64,000 nt of DNA from Arenicellales bacterium (GCA_958295885.1 OY282380.1:2542001-2606000); one strand, 5' to 3'. Positions 18,980 through 28,967 are shown, counted from the first letter of the stretch. Program-made: numbers and translations. The notes: generated by a model from the sequence alone, not told the origin.

Positions 18980-20126
18980 TTACTCTGCTGGTGGTGCTAG
19001 AAGTACTGGGTCAGAAATTACTGCGTAATGACGCCACATTCCATCTTTCACAACCTGAATCTGCACATCTTTTTGCACCTCTCGAAGCTGGTTGAAAGAA
19101 ATTTGACCAGTGGATGCGCTGACATTTGCTGAAGCAATAGAGTCGCGAAGCGCTGACGCACTGTCGTCGCTTGCTCGCCCAAGTGCATCAGCTAGAACCA
19201 GAACGGCAGTATGTGCGGAAGCCGCAACTATGTCAGTTGGATATTCGGCTTTTTCCTCAAAGCCTTTAATAAAGTCTTGTGTGATTTGCATGGATGAATC
19301 ACGGTCAAGGGAAGTTGTAATGATTACTCCTTCTGCATTGGGACCAGCGATTTCGATGAACTTCTGGCTGTCATAGCCTTCCTGACCAATGATCGGTACG
19401 GATACTCCCGCTGCGCGGAGCTGTCGTACCAGTGGACCTGCAGTAAAGAAATAGCCTGAAGCGTAGATGGCATCAGGGCTGTCATTTTTACCTTGGTTAC
19501 GATAGAGCCGAATTCTCGATCCTTTATTGAGTATTCATACTCATTGATGATTTCTATGCCGAATTCTGCGGCTTTTTTTTGAATCCATCTGCTAACGACT
19601 TGCCGAAATCATTGTTCAACTTGATCATGGCAACCCGCTTTAAACCCATCATGTCACCAATCAGTTCTGCGCCTGCGCGGCCTTGTACTTCACCCATGAA
19701 TGAGGTTCGAAATACATAGTCACCTGCGCGGGTGATGTCTGGGTGTACGGCGTAAGCGGAAATGTATGGTGTAGAATTTTCCTGGTAGATCGTGGCAGCC
19801 GCTCTAGTTGCCCCGGAATAGCTGCCTGAAATTCCTGCTACAACATTGTCCTGAGTGATCAGTTTAACTGCCAAGGGAGCTGATTCCTTGGGACTGGCCT
19901 GATCGTCATAGATTACAAGCTCAAGCATTTTTCCATTGACTCCACCCGTGGAATTTACCTGTTCAACTGCGAGTTCAGCACCAACCAGCGCTGAATTCCC
20001 GTCTGCTGCCGCAAAACCTGTAAGCGGTACATTGAAGCCGACTTTTATCGAATCAGCGAAAGCAGAAACTGATGCCAGAGTCACGCAGACTAAGGACAAT
20101 AGCAAGCTTTGGATTAATTTTTTCAA
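18980..20126 (-). pseudogene. LivK-type periplasmic substrate-binding protein with two frameshifts
   Basis: The N-terminus has a clear signal peptide (MKKLIQSLLLSLVCVTLASVSAFA), then KVGFNVPLTGFAAADG and the ABC amino acid receptor fold. The frame breaks at a run of eight A (19573-19580 on plus) and again at a run of five A (19485-19489). Adding one A at each restores one continuous protein of about 380 residues through AAEFGIEIINEYEYSIKD, DAIYASGYFFTAGPLVRQL and the C-terminus ending LLAPPAE. Either both are homopolymer sequencing errors or the gene is recently dead. Its position in the hut operon suggests a role in histidine or urocanate capture. Confidence 0.8.
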
Positions 20127-20270
20127 ATTTTCATCTCCTCTAAAAATAGTTTTGTGATGGATCCCAACCGCAGCGGTTGAGAATTTGCAAAGCGTCCAAG
20201 GGAAATCGATCAGTGACCTCCGACATGGACGATTTCGGCAGTTTGGAAAGTGGTTGGTTTTGAATGTGAA

Positions 20271-21941
20271 TTATTTCAAGATCGCTGGCAGATCAAGATT
20301 GTTCTGACGTGCGCACTCAATTGCTGTTTCGTATCCCGCATCGGCATGGCGCATGACGCCAGTCGCCGGGTCGTTCCATAGAACGTTTTTAATACGACGT
20401 GCTGCTGCATCGGTTCCGTCACAGCAAATTACCATTCCTGCGTGCTGCGAGTATCCGATGCCAACTCCACCTCCGTGGTGAATTGAGACCCATGTCGCTC
20501 CGGAAGCGCAATTCAAAAGCGCATTCAGAAAAGCCCAATCTGATACGGCGTCCGAACCATCAAGCATGTTTTCAGTTTCACGATTCGGTGAGGCCACTGA
20601 CCCGGCGTCCAAATGATCCCTTCCTATGACAACAGGCGCCCTGATTTCCCCATTTCTGAACATCTCATTGAATGCGAGTCCCACTCGGTGTCTTTGACCA
20701 AGTCCCAGCCAACAGATTCTGGCAGGCAGACCTTGAAACTTAATTCGCTTCTGAGCCATATCCAGCCAATTGTGCAGATGGGGATCATCGGGAATCAATT
20801 CCTTTACTTTTTCGTCGGTCTTGTAAATATCGTCTGGATCGCCAGACAATGCACACCATCTGAAAGGTCCCATACCTCGACAAAATAAAGGACGTATGCA
20901 GGCTGGGACAAAACCTGGAAAAGCGAAAGCATCCTTAAATCCTTCATCCTTCGCTATTTGGCGAATGTTGTTTCCATAATCCAAGGTAGGTATCCCCTGA
21001 TTCCAAAAATCCACCATCGCTTCCACGTGTATTCGAATTGATCTGCGAGCTTCGCGATCAACCAGCTTTGGGTCGGATGCTCTTTTCTCCCGCCAGCTTT
21101 CAATCGTCCACCCCAATGGCAGGTAGCCATTGGTTGGATCGTGTGCGGAAGTCTGATCAGTGACCATATCCGGCCAAATGCCTCGCCGCACTATTTCAGG
21201 AAAAATTTCAGCGGCATTTCCAAGAAGACCTACGGATTTGGCCTGTTTCGAATCGGTCCATGTTCTGATCATGTTCAGCGCTTCGTCCAGCGTCTCGGAT
21301 TTTTCGTCCAGATAACCTGTACGGAGGCGGAAATCAATACGTTCAGGATCACACTCAACTACAAGACAGCACGCACCAGCCATTACAGCGGCCAGGGGCT
21401 GTGCTCCACCCATGCCTCCCAAGCCTGCCGTAAGTATCCATCGGCCACTGAGGGTTCCGTCGTAATGTAATCGTCCTGCCTCGGAAAAAGTTTCGAATGT
21501 TCCCTGTATGATTCCTTGACTGGCAATGTAGATCCACGATCCGGCGGTCATTTGACCGAACATCATGAGTCCTTTTCTATCGAGTTCATTGAAGTGCTCC
21601 CACGTGGCCCAATTGGGAACCAAATTTGAATTTGCAATCAGCACTCTTGGCGCATCACGATGGGTCTGGAACACTCCAACTGGTTTACCGGACTGTATGA
21701 GCAGGGATTCGTCATGATCAAGCCGTTTAAGCGTTGCCACGGTTATGTCGTAATCATCCCATGTCCTAACAGCACGGCCAATACCACCGTAGACAACAAG
21801 ATCATCTGGATTTTCCGCTACATCGGGATGCAGATTGTTCATCAGCATCCTTAAAGGCGCTTCCGTCAACCAAGACTTTGCAACTGTTTCAGAACCTGTA
21901 TAAGGGATAATAATTCTCTTGTTCTTAATTGGATAGTCCAT
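20271..21941 (-). CDS. hutU: Urocanate hydratase
   Basis: A 556-residue urocanase that adds water to urocanate to give imidazolonepropionate, using tightly bound NAD as electrophile. The NAD site shows [19 protein letters not shown] near residue 170. The signature [22 protein letters not shown] (two pieces: [10 protein letters not shown] and [11 protein letters not shown]) carries the catalytic Cys near residue 408. The [15 protein letters not shown] segment is also typical. Length is normal. The start overlaps the end of hutG by 17 bp, so the two genes are translationally coupled in the minus-strand hut operon. Confidence 0.96.
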   Translation of the reverse strand: MDYPIKNKRIIIPYTGSETVAKSWLTEAPLRMLMNNLHPDVAENPDDLVVYGGIGRAVRTWDDYDITVATLKRLDHDESLLIQSGKPVGVFQTHRDAPRVLIANSNLVPNWATWEHFNELDRKGLMMFGQMTAGSWIYIASQGIIQGTFETFSEAGRLHYDGTLSGRWILTAGLGGMGGAQPLAAVMAGACCLVVECDPERIDFRLRTGYLDEKSETLDEALNMIRTWTDSKQAKSVGLLGNAAEIFPEIVRRGIWPDMVTDQTSAHDPTNGYLPLGWTIESWREKRASDPKLVDREARRSIRIHVEAMVDFWNQGIPTLDYGNNIRQIAKDEGFKDAFAFPGFVPACIRPLFCRGMGPFRWCALSGDPDDIYKTDEKVKELIPDDPHLHNWLDMAQKRIKFQGLPARICWLGLGQRHRVGLAFNEMFRNGEIRAPVVIGRDHLDAGSVASPNRETENMLDGSDAVSDWAFLNALLNCASGATWVSIHHGGGVGIGYSQHAGMVICCDGTDAAARRIKNVLWNDPATGVMRHADAGYETAIECARQNNLDLPAILK

Positions 21942-22752
21942 GTTGGTAGTTCTCCAAAGTTGTAAGTTGGGCTGCCATGGAGACGAGAGCCTCTAAAATT
22001 TGCTTAAGCACGCGTCGGAGAATTTCTGCTTTCGTTTCATCATAAGTCCACGGCGGCTTCTCCAGCATGTAAGTGGATTGCGCCAGTTCCATTTGAATTG
22101 CGTGAATGCCAGTGGAAGGATCTCCATAATGTCGAGTTGTCCAACCACCTCGGAATCTGCCGTTAACGACGGTCGAAAAATTTTCACTTTCTTCACAGAT
22201 AGTGCGTACTTCGTTTTCGATTGCGAGTGCGCATGTAGAACTGTCAACAGTTCCAATGTTGAAATCGGGCAGTTGCGAAGGGAAAAGAAACGGAATCCTT
22301 GAGCGAATTGAATGGCAGTCGTACAGAATGGCAACGCCATGTTGGGATTGAGCTGATTGAAGTGCTTCTCTGATTGCCTTGTGATAAGGAGCATGAAATT
22401 CAGATCGACGTCGAGAAATCTCGAATTGTTCGGGTTCCAGTCCCGGAAGATAGATTGGATCTCCATCGAAAGTAGTCAATGGACACAATGCAGTAGTGTG
22501 ACTGTCTGTGTATAACGACGAACCTAAAGGGTCGCGGTTAGGGTCGATAACATATCGATGGAACAGAGCCCTGACAATTGTTGCATCCGGTAGAAGGCCA
22601 TCGTAAAGACGATGGACATTCCAGTCCGAATCAGAGAGTTGTTTCGCAGAATTTGTGAATGTACGGAAAATTTCTTCGGGAATTAATTGACCCGTGTGCG
22701 GAACAGCCAGCACAACTGGAAGGTTTCCCTGTTTGATTTCGAAAACTTTCAT
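21925..22752 (-). CDS. hutG: N-formylglutamate deformylase
   Basis: A 275-residue member of the N-formylglutamate amidohydrolase family. It splits N-formyl-L-glutamate into glutamate and formate, the last step of the five-step pathway. Visible motifs are [12 protein letters not shown] near residue 17, [10 protein letters not shown] near 68, [22 protein letters not shown] and [28 protein letters not shown], which includes metal and substrate residues. It lies between hutI and hutU. With hutF on the divergent strand it defines the deiminase-deformylase route instead of direct formimidoylglutamase cleavage. Confidence 0.92.
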   Translation of the reverse strand: MKVFEIKQGNLPVVLAVPHTGQLIPEEIFRTFTNSAKQLSDSDWNVHRLYDGLLPDATIVRALFHRYVIDPNRDPLGSSLYTDSHTTALCPLTTFDGDPIYLPGLEPEQFEISRRRSEFHAPYHKAIREALQSAQSQHGVAILYDCHSIRSRIPFLFPSQLPDFNIGTVDSSTCALAIENEVRTICEESENFSTVVNGRFRGGWTTRHYGDPSTGIHAIQMELAQSTYMLEKPPWTYDETKAEILRRVLKQILEALVSMAAQLTTLENYQHGLSN

Positions 22753-22811
22753 GGTAAGTCAGTCATTCCACCTCCCCCTTAGCTTCCATTGGATGTCCTT
22801 CCTTGACGTTT

Positions 22812-24017
22812 TCATTGAACACCTCCAAAAATTCGTTCCTGCAAAGGGTTAAAACCTATGTGGTAAGACAGTTCGGATGGGTGTGAAACGTTCCAGACAG
22901 CCAGGTCTGTTCGAAGTCCAGGTTCTATTCTTCCAGTGTCTGACAATCCGAGTGCTTTGGCGGCTTCGCGCGTAGTGCCAGCCAATGCTTCTTCTGGTGT
23001 GAGTTGAAACAGCGTACAGTCTAAATTCATTGTTGTCAGAATCGAAACGAGAGGTGATGATCCAGGGTTGCAGTCTGTAGCAATGGCAATGGGGACGCAA
23101 TGATTTCGCAGATCATCTATTGGCGGAATTTGGGATTCTCTTAGAAAGTAGAATGCCCCAGGCAACAAAACAGCAATGGTTCCACTTTCTGCCAGAGCCA
23201 CCACATCTGCTTCATTTGCATATTCCAAGTGATCGACTGAAAGTGCTTTATATCTAGCTGCGAGTTGTGTGCCACCACAATTTGAAAGCTGTTCAGCATG
23301 AAGCTTAACGGGAATTCCTAATTCTTGGGCTCGACCAAACAACCGCTCAATATGAACTGTGGAAAACGCAATTTTTTCGCAAAATCCATCCACTGCGTCA
23401 ACTAGACCTTCTGAGTGTGCCTGTTCTAGAGCAGGAATACAGACTTGTTCAATATAGCGTAGGGCGTTGCTGCCATATTCTGAAGGAACTGCATGAGCTC
23501 CGAGGAAACTGGTTTTAATTCTTATTGGACGCAGCTGCGCAATTTTCCGGGCGGCACGCAGCATTTTGAGTTCGGTAATTTTGTCTTGGCCGTAGCCTGA
23601 TTTGATTTCAATAGTTGATACTCCTTCAGCGATCAGTGTGTCCACTCTTGGAATCGCACAAGCGACGAGTTCGTCTTCTGTTAAATTCTGAGTTTCTCGG
23701 ACTGTCGAATGAATTCCACCACCGGAATTAAGGATTTCCTCATATGTCGCACCTTCCAGCCGCAATTCAAATTCTTTGGCCCGGTTTCCGCCGTACACAA
23801 TATGAGTATGGCAATCAATCAGGGCAGGAGTTACTAGGCAGCCGTTCAGGTTACGTCGTGGCCAATTTTGGTATTGAGAAGGCAGGTTATCCCTCTTACC
23901 ACACCAAGCAATCCTGTCTTCATTTAGAGCTATAGTACCATCGGTAATCAGTCCATATGCCTCCAAGCTTTCAGACATGGTAGCAATGTTCAAGTTTTCC
24001 AGAATTTCTTGATACAT
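22812..24017 (-). CDS. hutI: Imidazolonepropionase
   Basis: A roughly 400-residue amidohydrolase that opens the imidazolone ring to give N-formimidoylglutamate. The zinc motif is DCHTHIVYGGNRAKEFELR. KLHAEQLSNCGG and SVDHLEYANEADV carry further metal and substrate residues, and AIATDCNPGSSP completes the barrel. An open frame extends to 24065, but I place the start at the Met at 24017 (MYQEILENLNIATMSES). That matches the family's N-terminus, and the longer start would lie inside the operator palindrome at 24051-24068. It is the first gene of the hutI-hutG-hutU-livK-livH operon. Confidence 0.94.
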   Translation of the reverse strand: MYQEILENLNIATMSESLEAYGLITDGTIALNEDRIAWCGKRDNLPSQYQNWPRRNLNGCLVTPALIDCHTHIVYGGNRAKEFELRLEGATYEEILNSGGGIHSTVRETQNLTEDELVACAIPRVDTLIAEGVSTIEIKSGYGQDKITELKMLRAARKIAQLRPIRIKTSFLGAHAVPSEYGSNALRYIEQVCIPALEQAHSEGLVDAVDGFCEKIAFSTVHIERLFGRAQELGIPVKLHAEQLSNCGGTQLAARYKALSVDHLEYANEADVVALAESGTIAVLLPGAFYFLRESQIPPIDDLRNHCVPIAIATDCNPGSSPLVSILTTMNLDCTLFQLTPEEALAGTTREAAKALGLSDTGRIEPGLRTDLAVWNVSHPSELSYHIGFNPLQERIFGGVQ

Positions 24018-24050
24018 CTCCAAATCGATAAGAAGGGTATGAATTATTCT

Positions 24051-24068
24051 ATTATGTATATACATAAT
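24051..24068. promoter_or_regulatory. HutC-type operator, perfect 18-bp palindrome
   Basis: The sequence ATTATGTATATACATAAT is its own reverse complement. Its core TGTATATACA matches the HutC operators known upstream of hut genes in Pseudomonas and Klebsiella. It lies 34 bp upstream of the chosen hutI start, in the divergent region between hutI and hutF, where it could control both directions. HutC normally releases DNA when urocanate accumulates. The local hutC is truncated. Confidence 0.8.
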
Positions 24069-24478
24069 ACTAATAGATTTGATTTCCTAAATCCGAAGAT
24101 GGAAAATCCGATTTAGAGCTGATTCAGAAATTGTAGCTGATTCCCACTGATTTGAGGTTGATCTCAGTATCCGTAATGGCAGCGGACCGAGGGAAGTTGC
24201 CATCTGCCGCCATCTGCGTGCGTACTACGGTGCTCAGTGGTGTATTTCAGGCGACTCAGGCGCAGTGATGCCTTGCGCAGTTGCGGAGTCCATTCAACCG
24301 ATGTGATGAAGTGCCGGCGGTATTTTCCGATTAGGGGATTTTTTGTCAATTTACAACGAAAATTCAGCTGTTCACTTTTTATCACTGCCTTGTTGATTCG
24401 AACAAAGCTCAAATTGGAGTTCAGAATAAATTCTTCAACGTTCAACTTATTTTGGTTTTCCAGTCCGAACAGCGACTT
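24069..24478. promoter_or_regulatory. Divergent hutI/hutF intergenic region
   Basis: About 410 bp between the operator and the chosen hutF start. It must contain the promoters for both transcripts. I found no second copy of the TGTATATACA operator here. No gene is evident. Confidence 0.4.
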
Positions 24479-25843
24479 ATGACCACTTTATGGGCTGAAC
24501 AAGCCTTGATTGGTAAAGGCTGGCAAAATAATGTTCGCGTTGAGATCAATCAAATTGGACGAATTGAATACATTGAAGCAGATGCCAAACCTGCGGGGCA
24601 TCGTGTAAAAGTCATTCTTCCCGCTCCGGCAAATTTACATAGCCACGGATTTCAGCGAGCGGTGGCTGGACTGACTGAGCGTCGCAGTCATATTTCGAGG
24701 GACAACTTCTGGACTTGGCGGGTGCTGATTTACAAGTTTCTAGGTCAGCTTCAGCCGGAAGATATTCAGGCGATTACTGCTTACGCTCAAATGGAAATGC
24801 TTGAAAGCGGTTTTGCGTCAGTTGCAGAATTTCATTATGTTCACCAACAGCCAGGTGGTGTCCACTACCAGAATATTGCTGAACTTTCGGAACGGGTAAT
24901 TGCAGCCGCAGGAGAGACAGGAATCGGACTCACTCTTTTACCCGTTTTCTATCAATACAGTGGTTGCGGGAAGCAACAATTACAGCCGGAGCAGCTTAGA
25001 TTTGGGAATAGTTTAGATAGCTATTCGAGGCTGTTTGAACAAGCATCTCTTGCGATTGCAGATTTATCTGCCGATTCACAAATTGGCTTGGCAGTTCATT
25101 CCATGCGAGCTGTTGATCCTGAAGGGATGAATGTAGTCAGGTCGATAGCGCCTCAGTCTGTATTTCATATTCATGTTGCAGAACAGGTCAAAGAAGTTGA
25201 CGAAATCGAATCACATTACGGTGTTCGACCAGTCGAATGGCTATTGGAGAATTTGGATGTGAACGAAAAGTGGTGTCTGGTTCACGCTACCCATATGACT
25301 GAGCAGGAAACCTTGAATCTTTCTAAAACAGGTGCTGTTGCAGGTTTATGTCCAATTACTGAATCCAATCTCGGAGATGGAGTGTTCAATGGGCAGTCAT
25401 ATTTGAGATGGGATGGAAAATTCGGAATTGGAACAGATTCAAATATCAGAATATCGCTATGCGAAGAACTAAGGATGCTAGAGTATTCTCAAAGACTAAA
25501 ACATAAGGCACGGGCGGTTTTATCAAAGTCGGGCATGTCAACTGGGCGTTCGTTATTTGATGCGATAACTCTTGGTGGGTCTCAGGCATTGATGCGGAAT
25601 TCTGGATCATTGCAGGCAGGAATGTTTGCGGACATTCTCGTTCTTGACACAGATTGTGTAGATTTAGTGGACAGAGTCGACGATGACATATTGGATTGTT
25701 TTATCTTCGCGGGTAATAATGACATGGTTTCAGAGGTATGGTCTGCAGGACGTCAAGTCATCAAAGAAGGTCAGCACATTCATCACTCAGAGATAACTCA
25801 ACGATATCTTGCGACAATAAAACAACTTAATTTGAGTCTTTAA
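24479..25843 (+). CDS. hutF: Formimidoylglutamate deiminase
   Basis: A 454-residue amidohydrolase that converts N-formimidoylglutamate to N-formylglutamate plus ammonia. Metal ligands appear in ANLHSHGFQRA near residue 55, AVHSMRAVDPEG near 210, FHIHVAEQ near 240 and FGIGTDSNIRISLCEELRMLEY near 325. The Met at 24479 gives the family start MTTLWAEQALI; nine extra codons lie upstream in frame. It is divergent from hutI and is followed 2 bp later by the hutC remnant, so it was probably in a hutF-hutC transcript. Its presence with hutG defines the five-step route. Confidence 0.93.
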   Translation: MTTLWAEQALIGKGWQNNVRVEINQIGRIEYIEADAKPAGHRVKVILPAPANLHSHGFQRAVAGLTERRSHISRDNFWTWRVLIYKFLGQLQPEDIQAITAYAQMEMLESGFASVAEFHYVHQQPGGVHYQNIAELSERVIAAAGETGIGLTLLPVFYQYSGCGKQQLQPEQLRFGNSLDSYSRLFEQASLAIADLSADSQIGLAVHSMRAVDPEGMNVVRSIAPQSVFHIHVAEQVKEVDEIESHYGVRPVEWLLENLDVNEKWCLVHATHMTEQETLNLSKTGAVAGLCPITESNLGDGVFNGQSYLRWDGKFGIGTDSNIRISLCEELRMLEYSQRLKHKARAVLSKSGMSTGRSLFDAITLGGSQALMRNSGSLQAGMFADILVLDTDCVDLVDRVDDDILDCFIFAGNNDMVSEVWSAGRQVIKEGQHIHHSEITQRYLATIKQLNLSL

Positions 25844-25845
25844 TT

Positions 25846-25962
25846 ATGACGACAAGTCATTCTTGGCAAACCATTGAGAAGGACGTAAGACGTCGAATTG
25901 TAGATGGCATTTGGCAACCCGGGGAACTTATTCCAACGGAAAAACAGTTGCTCAATGCCGAG
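25846..25962 (+). pseudogene. hutC: Histidine utilisation repressor, N-terminal stub
   Basis: The first 40 or so codons read as a GntR-family start: a WQTIEKDVRRRIVDGIWQPGELIPTEKQL-type N-terminus (here seen as DVRRRIVDGIWQPG and LIPTEKQLL). After LLNAE the sequence no longer follows the family: the recognition helix and the whole urocanate-binding domain are missing. The start lies 2 bp after the hutF stop. The break leaves a stub that cannot bind DNA, so hut genes may lack their local repressor unless another copy exists elsewhere. Confidence 0.75.
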
Positions 25963-26422
25963 CAAACTTATGCCGAGTACGTGCGCAAGAACTGGCGCAG
26001 GCTGCCCGGGCTGTCTTGGCAGGTGGTTTCCCTGTCGGTGGAACTGGAACTGCAGAGCGACCCCAAGCAAGAGCCGACCTGGCATCCAGTGCAGCTTCTA
26101 TACGTGCGCGCACTGAAATGAAAACGGAGCTGGCGGCAGTCGCAAGGACTGGGCATTATTTCTATCCACGGACGACCAATTGAGCGCCGAAACGCTGCTG
26201 CAGATTTAATTTCTTACGTTGGAGCGTGGAAGTTTATTTGCCGTGAAATTGAATTGGTAGTAAACTTGCGTCGTGGCGCGTAGAATGGTTGCGATGTTTT
26301 TTAAACATCACAGTCAGTCAGATATGGAGACTACGCCAGGTATGCGAAGCGGTCGGTTTTGCAGCTGCCCAAGTTATGCTGCGGGCCGGTGTCCGAGTTT
26401 AGCCGCCCGGCTGAGTGAGGCG
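25963..26422. other. Unassigned scrap between hutC stub and the IS110-type gene
   Basis: In one plus frame a short stretch reads QELAQAARAVLAGGFPV, similar to P-loop kinase-like proteins with an AARAVLA-GFPVVVDA segment, but it is too short to assign. The remainder shows no recognisable coding and should contain the end of the adjacent IS. Confidence 0.3.
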
Positions 26423-27688
26423 TTACCAGTTCAAAACGAATTCACCGTCGGGATTGCGTTGGAGAATGCCGAACTTTTTCAACTCCCGCACCCAGCGTGG
26501 CGCATTGCGTCGCACGAGCAGTTGCTGATAGTCGGCGACGGGGTCGAGATAAGGTTGTTGATCGCGCAGTACTGCATAGATGGTCCGCGCCAGTTTATGT
26601 GCGGTGGCGGTAATGGCTCGTTTGTAGCCGCGCCGAACGGTCAAGGCCTTATGGTAGGCTTGAAACTGACAGCCGTTGCTACGTGAGGCCGCGTGCGCAC
26701 ATTCAGTGAGGCTCCGCTTCATGTGGCGGTTGCCGCGCCGAGTTCGTGCGTGTCGGCGCTTGCCGGCGCTTTCGTTGTTGCCCGGACAGACCCCACTCCA
26801 AGCGGCAAAACTGTTGGCACCGTCAAACTCACTGAGGTTCGGTCCGATTTCGATCAGGATGCTGGCCGCGGATTCATAACTGATTCCAGGAATGGTGCAC
26901 AGCAGCTCCAGTTGTGACGCATACGGCTGCAGAACCTGCTGCATTTGCTGCATCAGTTCTCTTTCGTGCACCTCAATCTGATCATGCTGGGTCAGCAGGG
27001 TCTTCAAGGTGACTCGCACCGTGTCGCTCAAGTTGGCCTGCAGCGCGTCGGCAAACTGTTCGCGTTTGCCCTGCACGTGCCAGCTCAATGAATCAAGCAC
27101 CTCTGCGGTCGGCTTCTGCTGCAGCACGGCCTTGAGAATACGCCGCCCATTGACGCCGAAAATATCGCTTAAAATGCCACCGATACGAAGCCCGGCCCGG
27201 TCCAACACCTGATGCACCCGATTGCGGACGCGGCTGCGGTCTGCGAGCAGTTGTGCGCGACAGCGGCTGAGCTCGCGCAGGTCTCGAAACTGCTTGTCGG
27301 GCACGAAACTGGGACTGCCCAGTCCGAACTGGCACACCCGCGCCAGCCAACGCGAATCCTGAATGTCGGTCTTGCGTCCGCGCAACTGCTTGATCTGATG
27401 TGCATGATGCAGACTGACCTCGATGCCGGCTTCTCGCAGCACGTCATACGGTCTTTGCCAGTAGATGCCGGTCGCTTCCATCGCCGCCGCCTGCACCTGA
27501 TGTTCACGCAGCCAGCCTCTCATTTGCCCGAGTCCGTCGGGCAAGGCACTGAAACTGCGAGTGTCGCAGCGCGGGGATTCTCCTGCGTGCTCGCACAGCC
27601 GCACCGAAGCGGTGATTTGCATTTTGTGCACATCCAAGCCGGCGGCATGTGAATGGACAATGTGCAGATCATCATTTATCATAATCAT
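26423..27688 (-). mobile_element. IS110 family transposase, apparently intact
   Basis: A 421-residue DEDD transposase. The N-terminal RuvC-like half has AAGLDVHKMQITASV with the first Asp near residue 18, MEATGIYWQRPYDVL with the Glu, and RGRKTDIQDSRWLARV with the last two acidic residues. The C-terminal transposase-20 half contains LCTIPGISYESAASILIEIG and AAWSGVCPGNNESAGKRRH with the catalytic serine region. The frame is complete. IS110 elements use a bridge RNA from their non-coding end for target choice and usually lack inverted repeats; I could not delimit the element ends. It sits next to the broken hutC. Confidence 0.88.
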
Positions 27689-27999
27689 TCCTCCTTATTG
27701 TGAGGTGAAAAATTTGGAGACGGGGCAAACGGGAGGACTAAAAAACTCACAGTCGAATGACCGTGGTGCATTTTGCCGTGCGTCTACGCCGTTGATGACG
27801 AGTACAATTTGGGGCTCGTGCCTGCCGTTTCGGTCAGTTTCAAGGCGAGGAAAAGAGCTTTCTTTCCGTCAATATAAATACGACCACTGTTCCGTCTCCA
27901 TTCTCTACAGAGCTTATCAAAATTCGACTGCACTTCCCAGTCGACCAATTTCATGACTTCGGGGTGATTAAGCTGAAATCATGATGTTTCAAGGAGGCA
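27689..27999 (-). other. Frameshifted unknown coding scrap next to the IS110-type gene
   Basis: On the minus strand, from an ATG at about 27953, one frame reads WEVQSNFDKLCREWRRNSG and IYIDGKKALFLALKLTETA. A shifted frame continues with PQIVLVINGVDARQNAPRS. Together they look like a short broken gene, but I do not recognise the family. The region also includes the upstream side of the IS110-type gene, which may hold its bridge RNA. Confidence 0.3.
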
Positions 28000-28401
28000 A
28001 AGCAAAATTTGGGGTTTTTGTCCGAACAGACTCGCAGTTTCGCTTCATTCGTGGTCTCCGTGCATCTTTGTGCGGTTCGTCATCCGATGCTCACTTATGC
28101 CAGTTCGACTGATGGCAGCAGCAATCTGTGCGAAATCCGAGAACACTTCAAAAACCAGCTCAATCAGTTCAGCTTGGCGCGGCGGCTGTGGCATTATTTT
28201 CTGGCGTTGATGGGACGCGTCATCCGGCAGATGAAAACTCTGCCCGATGACGCTGTCAAACAGTTGGTCTGCACATTGAACCGAGAATTTGAACAGTTTT
28301 TCGAAAGCTGTCTCCAACTTGAACCCGAAACCATACGACTGGAGCATGACCCCGCTCCCTTAATTTAAGAATTTAATGCGATTTTCAACTCTGAATCTTA
28401 A
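28000..28401 (+). mobile_element. IS4-type transposase 3' fragment (copy B)
   Basis: The plus-strand coding begins at CFKEAKQNLGF and continues with SEQTRSFASFVVSVHLCAVRH in the same order as copy A. It ends after about 120 codons near 28368. A degenerate version of the terminal motif (GATTTTCAACTCTGAATC) follows at about 28380. Upstream of the FKEAK codon the sequence is unrelated to copies A and C, so the left break is at the same codon in all three. Confidence 0.78.
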
Positions 28402-28430
28402 GTAAAAAAGTGTCGAAGGCGCTTAAATTG

Positions 28431-28452
28431 AAGGGCGGTTAAAACCGCCCTT
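28431..28452. terminator. Strong hairpin after the hicAB remnant
   Basis: AAGGGCGGTT and AACCGCCCTT form a perfect 10-bp stem with a 2-nt centre. It lies 9 bp beyond the hicA remnant stop on the minus strand and about 60 bp after the IS fragment on plus. There is no long T run on either side, so termination may be weak or bidirectional. Confidence 0.5.
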
Positions 28453-28460
28453 GTTGACTT

Positions 28461-28658
28461 CTAAAACTTGGTGTTTATGCCGGCTTGCTTTAGAATATTA
28501 TTCGCAGTGTGTCTGCTCCTCAAATTTGAAGGAACGCTTATCTTTTTGGATTTGTCAACTGCATGGTGTCAGATTTCGTGACCACCTCTTGGTTGTCTAC
28601 AAATTTTCCATCCATTTTTCTTCAATTATTTTGATACATTCCTATAGTATGAAGCCAT
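28461..28658 (-). pseudogene. HicA-like toxin remnant with two nonsense codons
   Basis: The minus-strand frame from the ATG at 28658 reads MASYYRNVSK, TAA, LKKNGWKICRQPRGGHEI, TGA, HHAVDKSKKISVPSNLRSR and HTANNILKQAGINTKF. This is the HicA/YcfA double-stranded-RNA-binding fold in the right order, including the GSHEIW-like segment with the catalytic His, where Trp has become TGA. HicA proteins are mRNA interferases of 60-80 residues. The frame is continuous, so only two point changes are needed to explain the loss. It starts 6 bp after the antitoxin-like gene. Confidence 0.78.
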
Positions 28659-28664
28659 ACTGAA

Positions 28665-28967
28665 TTAAGCCATTGAGTAGATTTGACCAGCTTCCTCGTG
28701 CAAACTGTATACTGGATTCACCTGATTCATTTTTGGTTCAGTTCTTGGCAGCTCCTTTAAAGTGATGGAAACACTTACATCACCATCTTTGTTATCTGTA
28801 ATCTTAAGATTTTTTGCGAGAAGATATGGGACTAGATCCATTGCTGTTTCTAAGAATTCATGTATTGAATTTTCTTCTATCGTCAATCCTGGTATATCTT
28901 CACTTGTTCCGACAAAAACTTTAACATCTGAATCGAAAATAACATCTATTGAAAAATTTAACTTCAT
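28665..28967 (-). CDS. DUF1902 / HicB-like antitoxin
   Basis: A 100-residue protein with the HicB-type partial RNase H fold: KLNFSIDVIFDSDVKVFVGTSEDIPGL at the start (pieces: KVFVGTSEDIPGL), then an ENSIHEFLETAMDLVPYLL helix. It belongs to the DUF1902 group, whose members are usually paired with a HicA-like toxin. The adjacent toxin on the same strand is inactivated by two stops, so the antitoxin appears to be an orphan. No DNA-binding domain is evident after residue 80. Confidence 0.75.
   Translation of the reverse strand: MKLNFSIDVIFDSDVKVFVGTSEDIPGLTIEENSIHEFLETAMDLVPYLLAKNLKITDNKDGDVSVSITLKELPRTEPKMNQVNPVYSLHEEAGQIYSMA

Noticed and set aside
26273..27652. Several plus-strand open frames of 70-146 codons
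   Set aside because: They lie antisense to the IS110-type transposase, whose GC-rich sequence creates long shadow frames.
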